From Coprococcus sp. (GTDB taxonomy: Bacteria > Bacillota > Clostridia > Lachnospirales > Lachnospiraceae), in assembly GCA_017935345.1 (NCBI GenBank), contig JAGBHU010000042.1:1-64000 (forward strand): a stretch of DNA of 64,000 bases, given 5' to 3'. Each line of letters begins with the position of its first letter. Position 1 is the stretch's first letter. Position numbers and translations under genes: made by a program. The notes beneath the pieces were generated by a model. It had not been told where the DNA came from. It searched no databases and worked only from the letters and a program-made list of their open reading frames with translations. Of this stretch, positions 33,790 to 43,034 are shown one piece after another.

Positions 33790-34980
33790 ATGAAATTGTA
33801 TTCGAGAGAAGAAGCAAGACGTATGTTGTGCCGTTACCACAATCTGGACGGTGCAGAAGCGATAAGTGGGGAAATAGGTGTAGAAAAGATAATGCAACGA
33901 ATACACAGCATTCAATATGATCCTTTGAATGTTGTAGCAAGAAATGCCGATTTAGTATTACAGGCAAGAGTTCAGGGTTACAAGGAATCGGATCTTTACA
34001 ATCTATTATACAAAGAACATAAATTAGTGGATGGATTTGACAAAGAAATGTGTATTTATGAATCCGGAGATTTCGCCCGCTTCAGCTTTGTGCGAAACGA
34101 ATATCATAAGCATGTTGTCCCTACTTTGAAACATCGTAACCAGATGGGAGTATTGGGAATATTAGACGATGTCAGGGATTTTGTGAAAGAACATAGCAGA
34201 ACAGGAACAAAGGATATTTCGATTGGAGAGGTGCGGGAAAGTCGCTGGGGACATAAGAAACTCTCAAGTGCTGCCTTAGATTATTTATTTAATAAAGGCG
34301 AACTCTGTGTGGCTGATAAACGAGGCACACAAAAATATTTCGATTTAACAGAACGAGTGCTTGATGGCAAGGATTTTCAATGTGACGAGAACATGACCAT
34401 AGAAGATTTTCTGGAATGGTACACAGAAAGAAGGATACAGAGTGTTGGCTTTCTATGGAATAAATCAGGAGGAGCTTGGCAGGGACATTTCTTAAGTGAA
34501 AACAAGATTCAGAGTTCTACGCTTCAAACATTGATTGAAAAAAATAAAGTTGATGAAATACGAGTTGAAGGAATTAAAGAATCTTTCTATATTTCACAGA
34601 ATTTTCAGGAATACATGAAAGCTCAAACTTCCAACAGTTATGTCAGATTTATTGCACCACTGGATAATATTTTGTGGGATAGAAAAATGATAGAAATGCT
34701 ATTTGATTTTATATATCGGTGGGAGGTATATACTCCTGTTGACAAAAGAAAGTTCGGCTATTATGTATTACCTGTATTATATAATGGTCAATTCGTTGCA
34801 AGATTCGAGGCAGAATCAGTCCGTCAGGCAGGAGAATTTGTTATCAAAAACTGGTGGTGGGAACCGGAAATTGAACCAAATGACAATATGATAGAAATGA
34901 TTGCACAAGAAATAGCACGCTTTGCAAAATTTCTTCAAGTCAATAATTCGCCAAAAAATATTAAAAAGTTAGGAGTGTAA
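33790..34980 (+). CDS. AlkZ/YcaQ-like DNA glycosylase (HTH_42 family)
   Basis: A 396-residue winged-helix protein of the YcaQ/AlkZ family, which unhooks DNA interstrand crosslinks and excises alkylated bases. The catalytic QxD motif is present as Gln42-Tyr-Asp44 in SIQYDPLNVVARNADLVLQA. Further family-like segments are RWEVYTPVDKRKFGYYVLP and GEFVIKNWWWEPEI. GAGG is 7 bases before ATG 33790; ATG 33784 overlaps the preceding stop and is too close to it. Placement after a WYL regulator suggests induction by DNA damage. Confidence 0.85.
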   Translation: MKLYSREEARRMLCRYHNLDGAEAISGEIGVEKIMQRIHSIQYDPLNVVARNADLVLQARVQGYKESDLYNLLYKEHKLVDGFDKEMCIYESGDFARFSFVRNEYHKHVVPTLKHRNQMGVLGILDDVRDFVKEHSRTGTKDISIGEVRESRWGHKKLSSAALDYLFNKGELCVADKRGTQKYFDLTERVLDGKDFQCDENMTIEDFLEWYTERRIQSVGFLWNKSGGAWQGHFLSENKIQSSTLQTLIEKNKVDEIRVEGIKESFYISQNFQEYMKAQTSNSYVRFIAPLDNILWDRKMIEMLFDFIYRWEVYTPVDKRKFGYYVLPVLYNGQFVARFEAESVRQAGEFVIKNWWWEPEIEPNDNMIEMIAQEIARFAKFLQVNNSPKNIKKLGV

Positions 34981-34984
34981 CAAA

Positions 34985-35350
34985 ATGGAAGAAATCAAAA
35001 GATATGATATTAATGAGAACTGGGCACATTCGGGAATTATCCAGGCGGGAAACTTTTGCTTTATAAATTACTGTGCCCGTAATATAGGCGGTACTGTTGA
35101 AGAACAAATTGACGGTGCCTTTGACGAAATGGAAGAACGACTGGCATTAGCAGGATTAACACTTGAAAACGTCGTGCAGATGAATTGTTTGTTCAAAAAT
35201 ATTTGGGACATTCCGGTAATGGAAAAGGTTATTAAGAGAAGATTTAATGGCAAATATCCTGTGCGCAAGTCATTTCAAACCGAGTTTGCAGATCCAGGTA
35301 ATTTGTTCTTCCAAGTGGATGCTATAGCTTATTCAGCAATAAAATCTTAG
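34985..35350 (+). CDS. RidA-family protein
   Basis: A 121-residue member of the YjgF/RidA family, which hydrolyses reactive enamine/imine intermediates. The conserved Arg94 is in YPVRKSFQ, and the C-terminal FFQVDAIAY matches the family end. AGGAG precedes the ATG at 9 bases, four bases after the glycosylase stop. Third gene of the WYL operon. Confidence 0.85.
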   Translation: MEEIKRYDINENWAHSGIIQAGNFCFINYCARNIGGTVEEQIDGAFDEMEERLALAGLTLENVVQMNCLFKNIWDIPVMEKVIKRRFNGKYPVRKSFQTEFADPGNLFFQVDAIAYSAIKS

Positions 35351-35427
35351 ATAATAAACTTTAACATATTCAATTTATTTAGGGTAAGGGACGGGAAATT
35401 CATAAAGAAAAACTCTTCCATCCGGTT

Positions 35428-35577
35428 TTAGAGCAAAAAATCCCCCGGCTCCATTACCCGCAAAAACAACTCATCAGGCAAAAATTTGTGTGCCTTATTG
35501 TATTGCTTTTTCGTCAATGGAGAACGCAGTTGACATGCTTCTCCATACTTTTGCTGAATCAAATTAACCATTTCCAA
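35428..35577 (-). CDS. Small hypothetical protein (49 residues)
   Basis: The TTG start at 35577 has AGGAGAGGAG 5 bases upstream, one of the best sites in this region. The peptide includes LTKKQYNKAHKFLPDELFLR and has no recognised domain or membrane segment. It may be a full small gene or the preserved start of a larger decayed one. Confidence 0.45.
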   Translation of the reverse strand: MEMVNLIQQKYGEACQLRSPLTKKQYNKAHKFLPDELFLRVMEPGDFLL

Positions 35578-35737
35578 AAGAACTCCTCTCCTTTCATATG
35601 GATTTATAACTGAAATATCTAAAATTGCTCATAACAATCTTGTCCTTGCTTTTGTTGTTCCTGTATCTCCTTGCTCTTTATCGTCCATATGTAACCTTTC
35701 TTTATTTCAATCCTTCATGACTATATACAAGTAATTC

Positions 35738-35959
35738 CTAAACCAACCTGCAAAAAGTTTCTGACCTCGCCTTTATCTGTCCTTTTTCAATGTATTCACT
35801 GCTAAAATCTACAGAATAAAAATTCCCTGCACCAGCTATCGCCACCAAGAGCGGAGCATTCAGCATAATAATTTCCTTTTTGCACCAAACATCTCTGTCC
35901 ACATAGATATCATTATCATCTGAGGTAGAAATCGTAAACATTTCGTCTAATGATTCCAT
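35738..35959 (-). CDS. Hypothetical protein, probably a gene fragment
   Basis: A 73-codon frame encoding acidic sequence with DDNDIYVDRDVWCKKEIIML. No ribosome binding site precedes its ATG. It is likely the end of a decayed gene; family not recognised. Confidence 0.35.
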   Translation of the reverse strand: MESLDEMFTISTSDDNDIYVDRDVWCKKEIIMLNAPLLVAIAGAGNFYSVDFSSEYIEKGQIKARSETFCRLV

Positions 35960-36019
35960 AAAAAAGTAAATTTTTAAATAACTTGCTTTTTCTATAAACC
36001 GGAATTTGTCTGCATGATT

Positions 36020-36358
36020 TTATAATATTCTTCTTCCACCGAATGCATGGATAGTTCTTGTCCCTTTTTTTACTCTTCCATGATGTGGAGTTCCTTTTGG
36101 TACCAGCAACTCATCTCCAGCATGTAAAATATGTTCATCACCATCAAATATCTCTACATATTCTCCTGATACACACAATACATATTCATCAAATTCATGA
36201 ACATTCTCTTTCGACTCTCTATCTGAATAATAAGTCCAAAAACAAATCTGACTTCCATCAGCGCCTTCATAATAATATCCATCGATATCTGGTGTGTTTT
36301 GTTGTGAACTATCAATATGATTCATTTTGTTTTTCATAAAATCTGGAAAATGTTTCAT
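36020..36358 (-). CDS. Cupin-domain protein
   Basis: A 112-residue single-cupin protein. The barrel motifs are EFDEYVLCVSGEYVEIFDG and LLVPKGTPHHGRVKKGT, with a metal-binding-type His pair in the second. The GAGGTG site is 5 bases before the ATG. It lies downstream of a MerR regulator on the same strand. Substrate unknown. Confidence 0.82.
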   Translation of the reverse strand: MKHFPDFMKNKMNHIDSSQQNTPDIDGYYYEGADGSQICFWTYYSDRESKENVHEFDEYVLCVSGEYVEIFDGDEHILHAGDELLVPKGTPHHGRVKKGTRTIHAFGGRRIL

Positions 36359-36498
36359 AAATACACCTCACCCCCTACAAATTCACATTTGTTTCACTCA
36401 TTAACGCGTAATCTTTTAGCAAATCTCATTAGAATTTCAATCATTACCACCGGCTAAGCCGATGGTAATGATTTTTATTGCCTATACAATGAAATGAA

Positions 36499-37224
36499 CT
36501 ACTTGCAATAAATTTCAATCGCTCTTGCAGAGAATTCCGCAGTCCCTGTACCTCCAACTTTATCTATGTTTTCAGTAAACTCACCGCCGCCCGAATACAT
36601 TTTCCCAAGACCGCTCAAAATTTCATTCGTACAATTATAAAAATGCTCTGTTATATAATTTTGTAACTTCTTAACCTGCAATTGTACCTTTTCTTCTGAC
36701 GGATCCAAATCTCTCATCGAACCAAATTCCTCAAACAAGAACATAAATTCATTTGCCATATTCTGTTCATCCTTCTCCGTCCAATTTTTAGATTTTTCTT
36801 CAAATTCCTTATAAGCTGATGTCTTTCCCCATTGCGCTTTAGCACGTTTTGAATATTCATCAATTTTCTTTGTGTCAAATACTGTAAAATCCATTCTTTT
36901 CACTCCTAACCATTTTATTCCTCGAGCGAAATTAATTAAGTTTTCAAGATGCTCCTTCTTCATAGTCAATAGCTCAATTTGTTGTTCTAATGCCTGATTC
37001 TTATCAAAGTTAGGTGCATCTATTATTTCTTTAATTTCTTTTAATGGAAACTCCAATTCTTTGAACAGTAATATTTGCTGCAACCTTTCCAGTGCTGTAT
37101 CGTCATACAGCCTATATCCTGATTCCGTGTATTCACTTGGTTTCAGAAGTCCTATGGTATCGTAATATTGTAGAGTGCGTATACTCACTCCCGTTATTTT
37201 ACTTACCTCATTTACTGTCATCAT
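36499..37224 (-). CDS. MerR-family regulator with TipAS-like domain
   Basis: A 241-residue activator. The MerR helix-turn-helix is MTVNEVSKITGVSIRTLQYY, followed by a dimerisation helix (~75-110) and a C-terminal TipAS-like antibiotic-binding domain (~130-240). AGGAGG lies about 8 bases before ATG 37224. The in-frame ATG at 37281 overlaps the -35 box of its own promoter and is excluded. Homologues respond to thiopeptide or other antibiotics, so the ABC transporter upstream might be a target, though the link is inference. Confidence 0.88.
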   Translation of the reverse strand: MMTVNEVSKITGVSIRTLQYYDTIGLLKPSEYTESGYRLYDDTALERLQQILLFKELEFPLKEIKEIIDAPNFDKNQALEQQIELLTMKKEHLENLINFARGIKWLGVKRMDFTVFDTKKIDEYSKRAKAQWGKTSAYKEFEEKSKNWTEKDEQNMANEFMFLFEEFGSMRDLDPSEEKVQLQVKKLQNYITEHFYNCTNEILSGLGKMYSGGGEFTENIDKVGGTGTAEFSARAIEIYCK

Positions 37225-37250
37225 TGGCTTTTCCTCCTCTCGATAAGCAT

Positions 37251-37281
37251 ACTCTAAACTATTACGTAACGTAGGAGTCAA
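37251..37281 (-). promoter_or_regulatory. MerR-type promoter with 19-base spacer
   Basis: TTGACT (37276-37281) and TAGAGT (37251-37256) are separated by 19 bases, longer than usual. The spacer carries an imperfect dyad around CCTACGTTACGTAATAG. This is the hallmark of MerR-activated promoters and implies autoregulation. Confidence 0.7.
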
Positions 37282-37315
37282 TAGTCTTTTTGATTATTTT
37301 GTAAAAATGGAAATT

Positions 37316-37519
37316 CTATAACTTTTCAAAGCTAACGGTTTGCTCTTTCATCGATATCTTCCCAACCTTGAAACCATATTTCTGAAGTTCCTTTTTATAG
37401 GTCAGAAATGAGTGGTCTATTGGTAATCCGGCAATATCTTCAATTTCTGAATATGTCAGCTTAAAGTTACTGTTTTGGTTATCTTTTATCCAATGCCATA
37501 AAGCATCATATTTGCTCAT
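37316..37519 (-). CDS. Small DUF7662-like protein
   Basis: A 67-residue protein starting MSKYDALWHWIKDN, with LTYSEIEDIAGLPIDHSFL in the middle, a pattern seen in DUF7662 proteins of unknown function. GGGAGGT precedes the ATG. It follows the ABC transporter gene by 77 bases. Confidence 0.6.
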   Translation of the reverse strand: MSKYDALWHWIKDNQNSNFKLTYSEIEDIAGLPIDHSFLTYKKELQKYGFKVGKISMKEQTVSFEKL

Positions 37520-37596
37520 CTATTTACCTCCCAAGGATTCCACTCCAAGCTGCCATATCTTCTCTCCCCGCTTTCAGTATAAAACCAAAAATATCC

Positions 37597-40242
37597 TTAT
37601 TCACTTCTAAGTGCTATAACAGGGTCTTTCTTCGCCGCCACCTTAGATGGAATAAGTCCACCTATCAGAGTCAGAATAACACTTATAATAACAAGCGCAA
37701 GTCCGCCCTGCCATGGAAGGGATGAAACGCCTGCAACATTGATAACACTCTCTATGACCTTACTAATCGGAATATTCAGCAATACTGTCACGCCTATGCC
37801 AATCAGTCCTGAGAACAAGCCGATAATAAATGTCTCAGCATTAAATACTCTCGAAATATCCCTCTTGGATGCACCAATACTTCGTAAAATACCGATCTCC
37901 TTTGTTCGTTCCAGAACCGAAATGTATGTGATGATACCAATCATTATAGATGAAACGATAAGCGATATGGCAACAAATGCAATCAGTACATATGTTATGG
38001 CATTTATAATCTTTGTAACGGATGAAAGCATCAAGCCGATATAATCCGTATAGGTAATCTCACGGTCAGGAAAATTCTCATTATATTGATCTATAAGCTC
38101 CGTCAATTTATCCTTATCCGCAAACTCTGTACAATACAGACTAATCGATGCAGGCTTTGCCAGATTACTATATCCAAGCTTGCTCATATTATCCTCGTAG
38201 GTTGCTGTTGATGCCTGAAAATATCCGTAGTCCTTGAGCATTTCAAATATTTCTTCCCTGCTCATTGTAGCAAGCATTGCCTGCATTTCCTCATTTGCCT
38301 GACCCGATGTGGCAATCTCAGCTAATACTGCATCTAAATCAACATCATCAACAGTAATTTCTTTACCGTCATCAAATGGAAGTCCTGTAAAGATATCTGT
38401 ATCAGGATTATCCATCTGTGCCTTCATTACCTCTGATACCTCATTTTCCGATACTACATACTCTGCCAGTTCCGATGTATATCCAATCATACCTGCCTGA
38501 ATTGATGTAGCGTATGCAGTCTCACTCGGTCTGATGACCGCTGATATCTGAACATCAAGTCCCTTGCTTATTACATCTGCCATGTAATCTTCATCGCCGC
38601 TCATATCGGTCCATGTGCCGTCATCATTTTTCTTATACAGGTCACTCGGAAGAATCACTTTAAATTTGAGATTCAGCAAATCCTCATATGTAAATACAAT
38701 TTCGTCAATTTCAGGAGTATCTCCTCCTGCTAAAATTTCAGAAACCATTCCTTTAAGCTCTGAAGAATCACGGATACCCAATGTATATAGTGTAAAATCA
38801 CTTATCTCATTATTGGAATCAACTACAAGAACAACCTCATTCTTGCTTTCCGGCCAATGACCTGCCAACACATCATACTGCTGTTCAAGCAGCTCTCTAT
38901 TGTTCATAAGCTGAACCCACATGTCCATCGATGTAGAACCATAACTAAAAGCTGACATCATACCTGACATGGATTCCTGCGTTTCAGCCATTCCGCCAAG
39001 TCCCATATCATACAATAGTGTACTTGGATTAACCTGCGCAGTTCCGCCTGCCCCGTTCTCATTAAAGACATAAATCGGTGTGTCATATGTATATGAGATA
39101 TCACTCGTTATATCCTTGAAACCGTTTGCTTCATCCTCTATATATTCCATAAAGCTCTCAAGGTCATTATCCTTTACATCCGATACCATTGCAATCAGCA
39201 TATCGCCCATGATATCACCTGAATATACCTTACCGTCTTCATGTTTTCGCTCTTCGTCCTCTCCGGCATCTCCCATCATCTCTGACATAAGGTCGCCATA
39301 GTCCATTGCCTGTTTTTGAATCATAATAGGATATGAGGAAAGAGTTTCTTCCTGTACATCATTAATATAGCCCTGAAATCCGCTTGAAAGGGATAAAATA
39401 AGTGCTATACCGATGATACCGATGCTTCCCGCAAATGCTGTCAGGAAGGTTCGCCCCTTCTTTGTCATCAAATTATTCAGGCTGAGTGAAAATGCCGTAA
39501 AGAAGCTCATGGATGTCTTTCTTGGCTCATACGGATTTTCAGATTCCTTTGCCTCCTCTTCATCAGAAAACGGATTTGAATCATCGATTATTTTACCATC
39601 AAGCAGCTTGACGATTCTTGTAGAATACATTTCTGCCAATTCAGGATTATGCGTAACCATGATAACCAGCTTATCATTTGCAATCTCCTTCAAAAGGTCC
39701 ATAATCTGTACACTTGTGTCAGAATCAAGTGCACCTGTAGGCTCATCTGCAAGCAAAATATCCGGGTCATTAATCAATGCTCTTGCTATGGCAACACGCT
39801 GCATCTGTCCACCTGACATCTGATTTGGTTTTTTGTATAACTGGTCTCCAAGACCAACCTTTTCAAGTACCTCTTTCGCTCTTTTTCTACGTTCTGTCTT
39901 TGATACACCCGAAAGTGTAAGGGCAAGCTCAACATTTGACAAAACCGTCTGATGCGGAATCAGGTTATAACTCTGAAATACAAAGCCTATAGAGTTATTC
40001 CTATAAGAATCCCAGTCTCTTGCCTTAAAATCCTTTGTTGATTTACCATTGATAATCAAGTCACCACTGGTATACTGGTCCAAGCCACCTACAATATTGA
40101 GCAGGGTAGTCTTTCCACATCCCGACTGGCCTAAAATAGCTACAAATTCATTTTTTCTGAAATTGACAGATATTCCTTTCAGTGCTTTTACCACCTCTTC
40201 ACCGGTAGGATAATCTTTAACTATATCTTTTAACTGTAACAT
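37597..40242 (-). CDS. Fused MacB-like ABC transporter (ATPase plus FtsX permease)
   Basis: An 881-residue membrane protein with ATPase and permease in one chain. The ATPase (1-~230) has Walker A GQSGCGKTT (38-46), signature MSGGQMQR (142-149) and Walker B LLADEPTGALD (163-173). One membrane helix (~280-300) is followed by a large acidic extracellular domain (~300-750), then three helices in the FtsX-type C-terminus (ILRSIGASKRDISRVF). This is the type VII/MacB architecture, which moves substrates or force across the envelope. AGGAGG is before ATG 40242. Confidence 0.9.
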   Translation of the reverse strand: MLQLKDIVKDYPTGEEVVKALKGISVNFRKNEFVAILGQSGCGKTTLLNIVGGLDQYTSGDLIINGKSTKDFKARDWDSYRNNSIGFVFQSYNLIPHQTVLSNVELALTLSGVSKTERRKRAKEVLEKVGLGDQLYKKPNQMSGGQMQRVAIARALINDPDILLADEPTGALDSDTSVQIMDLLKEIANDKLVIMVTHNPELAEMYSTRIVKLLDGKIIDDSNPFSDEEEAKESENPYEPRKTSMSFFTAFSLSLNNLMTKKGRTFLTAFAGSIGIIGIALILSLSSGFQGYINDVQEETLSSYPIMIQKQAMDYGDLMSEMMGDAGEDEERKHEDGKVYSGDIMGDMLIAMVSDVKDNDLESFMEYIEDEANGFKDITSDISYTYDTPIYVFNENGAGGTAQVNPSTLLYDMGLGGMAETQESMSGMMSAFSYGSTSMDMWVQLMNNRELLEQQYDVLAGHWPESKNEVVLVVDSNNEISDFTLYTLGIRDSSELKGMVSEILAGGDTPEIDEIVFTYEDLLNLKFKVILPSDLYKKNDDGTWTDMSGDEDYMADVISKGLDVQISAVIRPSETAYATSIQAGMIGYTSELAEYVVSENEVSEVMKAQMDNPDTDIFTGLPFDDGKEITVDDVDLDAVLAEIATSGQANEEMQAMLATMSREEIFEMLKDYGYFQASTATYEDNMSKLGYSNLAKPASISLYCTEFADKDKLTELIDQYNENFPDREITYTDYIGLMLSSVTKIINAITYVLIAFVAISLIVSSIMIGIITYISVLERTKEIGILRSIGASKRDISRVFNAETFIIGLFSGLIGIGVTVLLNIPISKVIESVINVAGVSSLPWQGGLALVIISVILTLIGGLIPSKVAAKKDPVIALRSE

Positions 40243-40522
40243 ACTGTTTTCCTCCTTGGAAAATCGACACGACACATATAAGATGTCTTACAATCCTGTT
40301 TTTCTTGCAAATCATAGCACTTTCTCAACATCATTTCAATAAAAAACCACGTGTTTATAAATGTTTTATAATATGATATGTCACTTTATCTTCGCTGCTA
40401 TCACTATGTATATGTCAAATGCTCATTCATTTAAAAATAACCAGAGCCATTCCCCAAATTATAATGTTATAAATACTGCTCTCCCATAGTAATAGATAAT
40501 AAATGATATCAGTGTTACATTC

Positions 40523-40551
40523 TTTACAAATTTTATTCGTAATGATATATT
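40523..40551 (+). promoter_or_regulatory. Probable promoter with structured leader
   Basis: TTTACA (40523-40528), 17 bases and TATATT (40546-40551) face the small membrane protein gene 210 bases away. A perfect 10-bp hairpin (TTTCTACAAA 40566-40575 with TTTGTAGAAA 40587-40596) lies at the start of the leader. The rest of 40243-40761 is featureless AT-rich DNA. Confidence 0.5.
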
Positions 40552-40761
40552 ATATTAACTATGGATTTCTACAAATGCGTTGTTGCTTTGTAGAAAATGT
40601 CTTTTATGGCTATGAAACTGCCTATTTATATAACAATGTGGAATATCGTTAATTCCATCGCTTTCCAAATTCATATCAAATGCCATTAGGGAGAGTTCTA
40701 ATAACTATACAACGGGAATAAAAGTTATAGTAACATGGTCAGACAGAGGTTGGTACTAAGT

Positions 40762-41088
40762 ATGAAAAAATATAAATCCGCGATTGAAATAATAATATGC
40801 GACTTCGTATGGATTATTATTTCAATTTTTTCGTATATCAATTTGAATATTCACTTTTCGCCGTTATCTACAATATTAATTAGTACAGCACTCATCATAT
40901 TAACCATATTGGTTTTTGTTGCTGATGATGATATTTTAGAGAGCAAAAATAATGCAGAAAAAGGAGATATTGCAGCGAACGGAAGTGAGACAGGAAGAAA
41001 AAGGATTGTTCGGATATTCTTTTATATCGCAATTAGCTTAGCTGTTTCCGGTGCATTCGTGATGATATTTGGACGCTGGTTCGAATAA
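40762..41088 (+). CDS. Small membrane protein, unknown
   Basis: A 108-residue protein with two hydrophobic segments near the N-terminus (~9-25, ~33-52), a charged middle and one C-terminal segment (~85-105). ATG 40762 (MKKYKSAIEI) is favoured over one nine codons earlier, but both ribosome sites are weak (GAGG at 12 bases). Confidence 0.55.
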   Translation: MKKYKSAIEIIICDFVWIIISIFSYINLNIHFSPLSTILISTALIILTILVFVADDDILESKNNAEKGDIAANGSETGRKRIVRIFFYIAISLAVSGAFVMIFGRWFE

Positions 41089-41161
41089 ATCTCAAATCTT
41101 TTTACTATTTTACACAGATATCAGCAATAATTCCCTCCGTCTTAACTATGGCAGATTATGC

Positions 41162-41219
41162 TTGTTTTTATCATTTTCACAAGCTTGCTTTTATTATATT
41201 GTTTTTATCATTTTCACAA
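41162..41219. repeat. Direct repeat upstream of the aldolase gene
   Basis: A 21-base sequence containing GTTTTTATCATTTTCACAA occurs at 41162-41182 and again, identical, at 41199-41219. A TATAAT-like box lies about 25-30 bases further on. The pair could be regulator binding sites or a slippage duplication. Confidence 0.6.
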
Positions 41220-41340
41220 AATAACTTTTATTTTTAATATATATAGGTTATAATTGAAATAGCGTGAGATAATAAGCTGGAAATGAAAATATATCCGGCT
41301 CTATATATCATCATAAAATATTTATACGGAGGAAATAAAA

Positions 41341-42204
41341 ATGTTAGTTTCAGCAACAGAAATGTTACAGAAGGCAAAAGCTGGTCACTATGCAGTTGGT
41401 CAGTTCAACATCAACAACCTTGAATGGACAAAGTCAGTCCTGTTAACAGCACAGGAACTTCAGTCACCTGTTATCTTAGGTGTATCAGAGGGTGCTGGTA
41501 AATATATGACAGGCTTTGAGACAGTAGCAGCTATGGTTAAGGCTATGGACAAGGCTCTTGGAATTACAGTTCCTGTAGCGCTTCACTTAGACCACGGTAC
41601 TTATGACGGATGTTATAAGTGTATCAAGGCAGGATTTACATCTATCATGTTTGACGGTTCCCACTACCCAATCGAGGAGAACATTGCAAAGACAACTGAG
41701 CTTGTAGCAGTAGCTCACCAGTTAGGTCTTTCTATCGAGGCTGAGGTTGGTTCTATCGGCGGTGAAGAAGACGGTGTTGTCGGAATGGGTGAATGTGCAG
41801 ACCCAGACGAGTGTAAGGCAGTAGCTGATCTCGGTGTAGATATGCTTGCAGCAGGTATCGGTAACATCCACGGCAAATATCCTGAAAATTGGGCAGGTCT
41901 TAGCTTTGAGACTCTTGACGCTATCCAGCAGAAGACAGGTATTATGCCTCTCGTTCTTCACGGTGGTACAGGTATCCCTGAGGATATGATTAAGAAAGCA
42001 ATCGACCTTGGTGTATCAAAGATTAATGTTAATACAGAGTGCCAGTTATCATTTGCTGATGCTACAAGAAAGTACATTGAAGCTGGTAAGGACCTTGAAG
42101 GCAAGGGATTTGACCCACGTAAACTTCTTGCACCGGGTGCTGAAGCAATCAAGGCTACCGTAAAAGAGAAAATGGAATTATTTGGTTCAGTTGGTAAGGC
42201 TTAA
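41341..42204 (+). CDS. fba: Class II fructose-1,6-bisphosphate aldolase
   Basis: The glycolytic zinc aldolase splitting fructose-1,6-bisphosphate into DHAP and glyceraldehyde-3-phosphate. 287 residues, the FbaA/GatY-type short form. Asp84 and the zinc ligand His85 lie in LHLDHGTYDGC; others are in GNIHGKY and VLHGGTGIP. Codon use is more biased than in neighbours, as expected for high expression. GGAGG lies 8 bases before the ATG. It is monocistronic with a strong terminator. Confidence 0.95.
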   Translation: MLVSATEMLQKAKAGHYAVGQFNINNLEWTKSVLLTAQELQSPVILGVSEGAGKYMTGFETVAAMVKAMDKALGITVPVALHLDHGTYDGCYKCIKAGFTSIMFDGSHYPIEENIAKTTELVAVAHQLGLSIEAEVGSIGGEEDGVVGMGECADPDECKAVADLGVDMLAAGIGNIHGKYPENWAGLSFETLDAIQQKTGIMPLVLHGGTGIPEDMIKKAIDLGVSKINVNTECQLSFADATRKYIEAGKDLEGKGFDPRKLLAPGAEAIKATVKEKMELFGSVGKA

Positions 42205-42224
42205 ATCAAATTTTATATTCCAAA

Positions 42225-42264
42225 AAAACGGCATAGTCGAATGAATCGGCTATGCCGTTTTTTT
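42225..42264 (+). terminator. Terminator of fba
   Basis: AACGGCATAG (42227-42236) pairs with CTATGCCGTT (42250-42259), followed by a run of T. Confidence 0.88.
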
Positions 42265-42283
42265 GCCAAAATTGGGAAATAAT

Positions 42284-42322
42284 AAAACGACGATACAAAT
42301 CTATTGCCTGTATCGTCGTTTT
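42284..42322 (-). terminator. Terminator of the zinc-ribbon gene
   Basis: AAAACGACGATACA (42284-42297) pairs perfectly over 14 bp with TGTATCGTCGTTTT (42309-42322), with T residues on the minus side. It lies 29 bases past the zinc-ribbon stop. Confidence 0.85.
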
Positions 42323-42350
42323 ATTTTCTTCTTATTTTTATATTTGCAAA

Positions 42351-43034
42351 CTATTTTTTCCTGAAAATCAAACTCCATATTGGTACTGCAATCATTAAAA
42401 TACCTGCTGCCACAATACTGATAATGCTTCCATACCCCAAAGCAGCATTTGCATAATCCTGCTTATCAAGCATTGTAAGCACAAACTCAAATATCAATGC
42501 TCCCGCAACACAAAGAGAACAAATCAGGTTAATCACTTTACAAGCCGTATTCCTAAAGAAACAACAGATAAATGCTATTAACGCAATTCCCATTCCTCCT
42601 GCCACGAGCAACAGGTCTGTGGTACTTCCATTTCCAAACACATCCCAAATACTGCGTGTTGTATTTCCCTGCTTTGCATATGGAAGAAATACTGCTGCTA
42701 CAGCCATCATCACACCAAAGATTGTCAAAATATTCGGAACATATTTTTTCTTTACAGGTTGAGCCTGTGTCTGCATATTTCCGTTTCCATATGCATATCC
42801 TGCCATACCCATCCTTGGATTTACATCAGGCTGTCCACCCACCGGCGGTACCTGTGCGTTCTGATTCATCTCTGCCATTTGGCGGTTATATTCCTCCATC
42901 TGACGATTATATTCTGCCATCTGCTTTTCATATGCTGCCATCTGCACCTTCATCTCATCAGTAAATTCCAATGAGCAGCTGCTACAGCTATTGGCATTAT
43001 TTTCTACTTCTGCTCCACATCTAATACACTTCAT
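42351..43034 (-). CDS. Zinc-ribbon membrane protein
   Basis: 227 residues. An N-terminal zinc ribbon (CIRCGAEV...CSSCSLEF; Cys3, 6, 17, 20) is followed by a Gln/Met-rich helical stretch with YNRQM/YEKQM repeats (~33-58) and four membrane segments (~100-225). The ATG lies inside the end of the preceding gene (14-base overlap) with AAGGAG in front. Function unknown. Confidence 0.75.
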   Translation of the reverse strand: MKCIRCGAEVENNANSCSSCSLEFTDEMKVQMAAYEKQMAEYNRQMEEYNRQMAEMNQNAQVPPVGGQPDVNPRMGMAGYAYGNGNMQTQAQPVKKKYVPNILTIFGVMMAVAAVFLPYAKQGNTTRSIWDVFGNGSTTDLLLVAGGMGIALIAFICCFFRNTACKVINLICSLCVAGALIFEFVLTMLDKQDYANAALGYGSIISIVAAGILMIAVPIWSLIFRKK

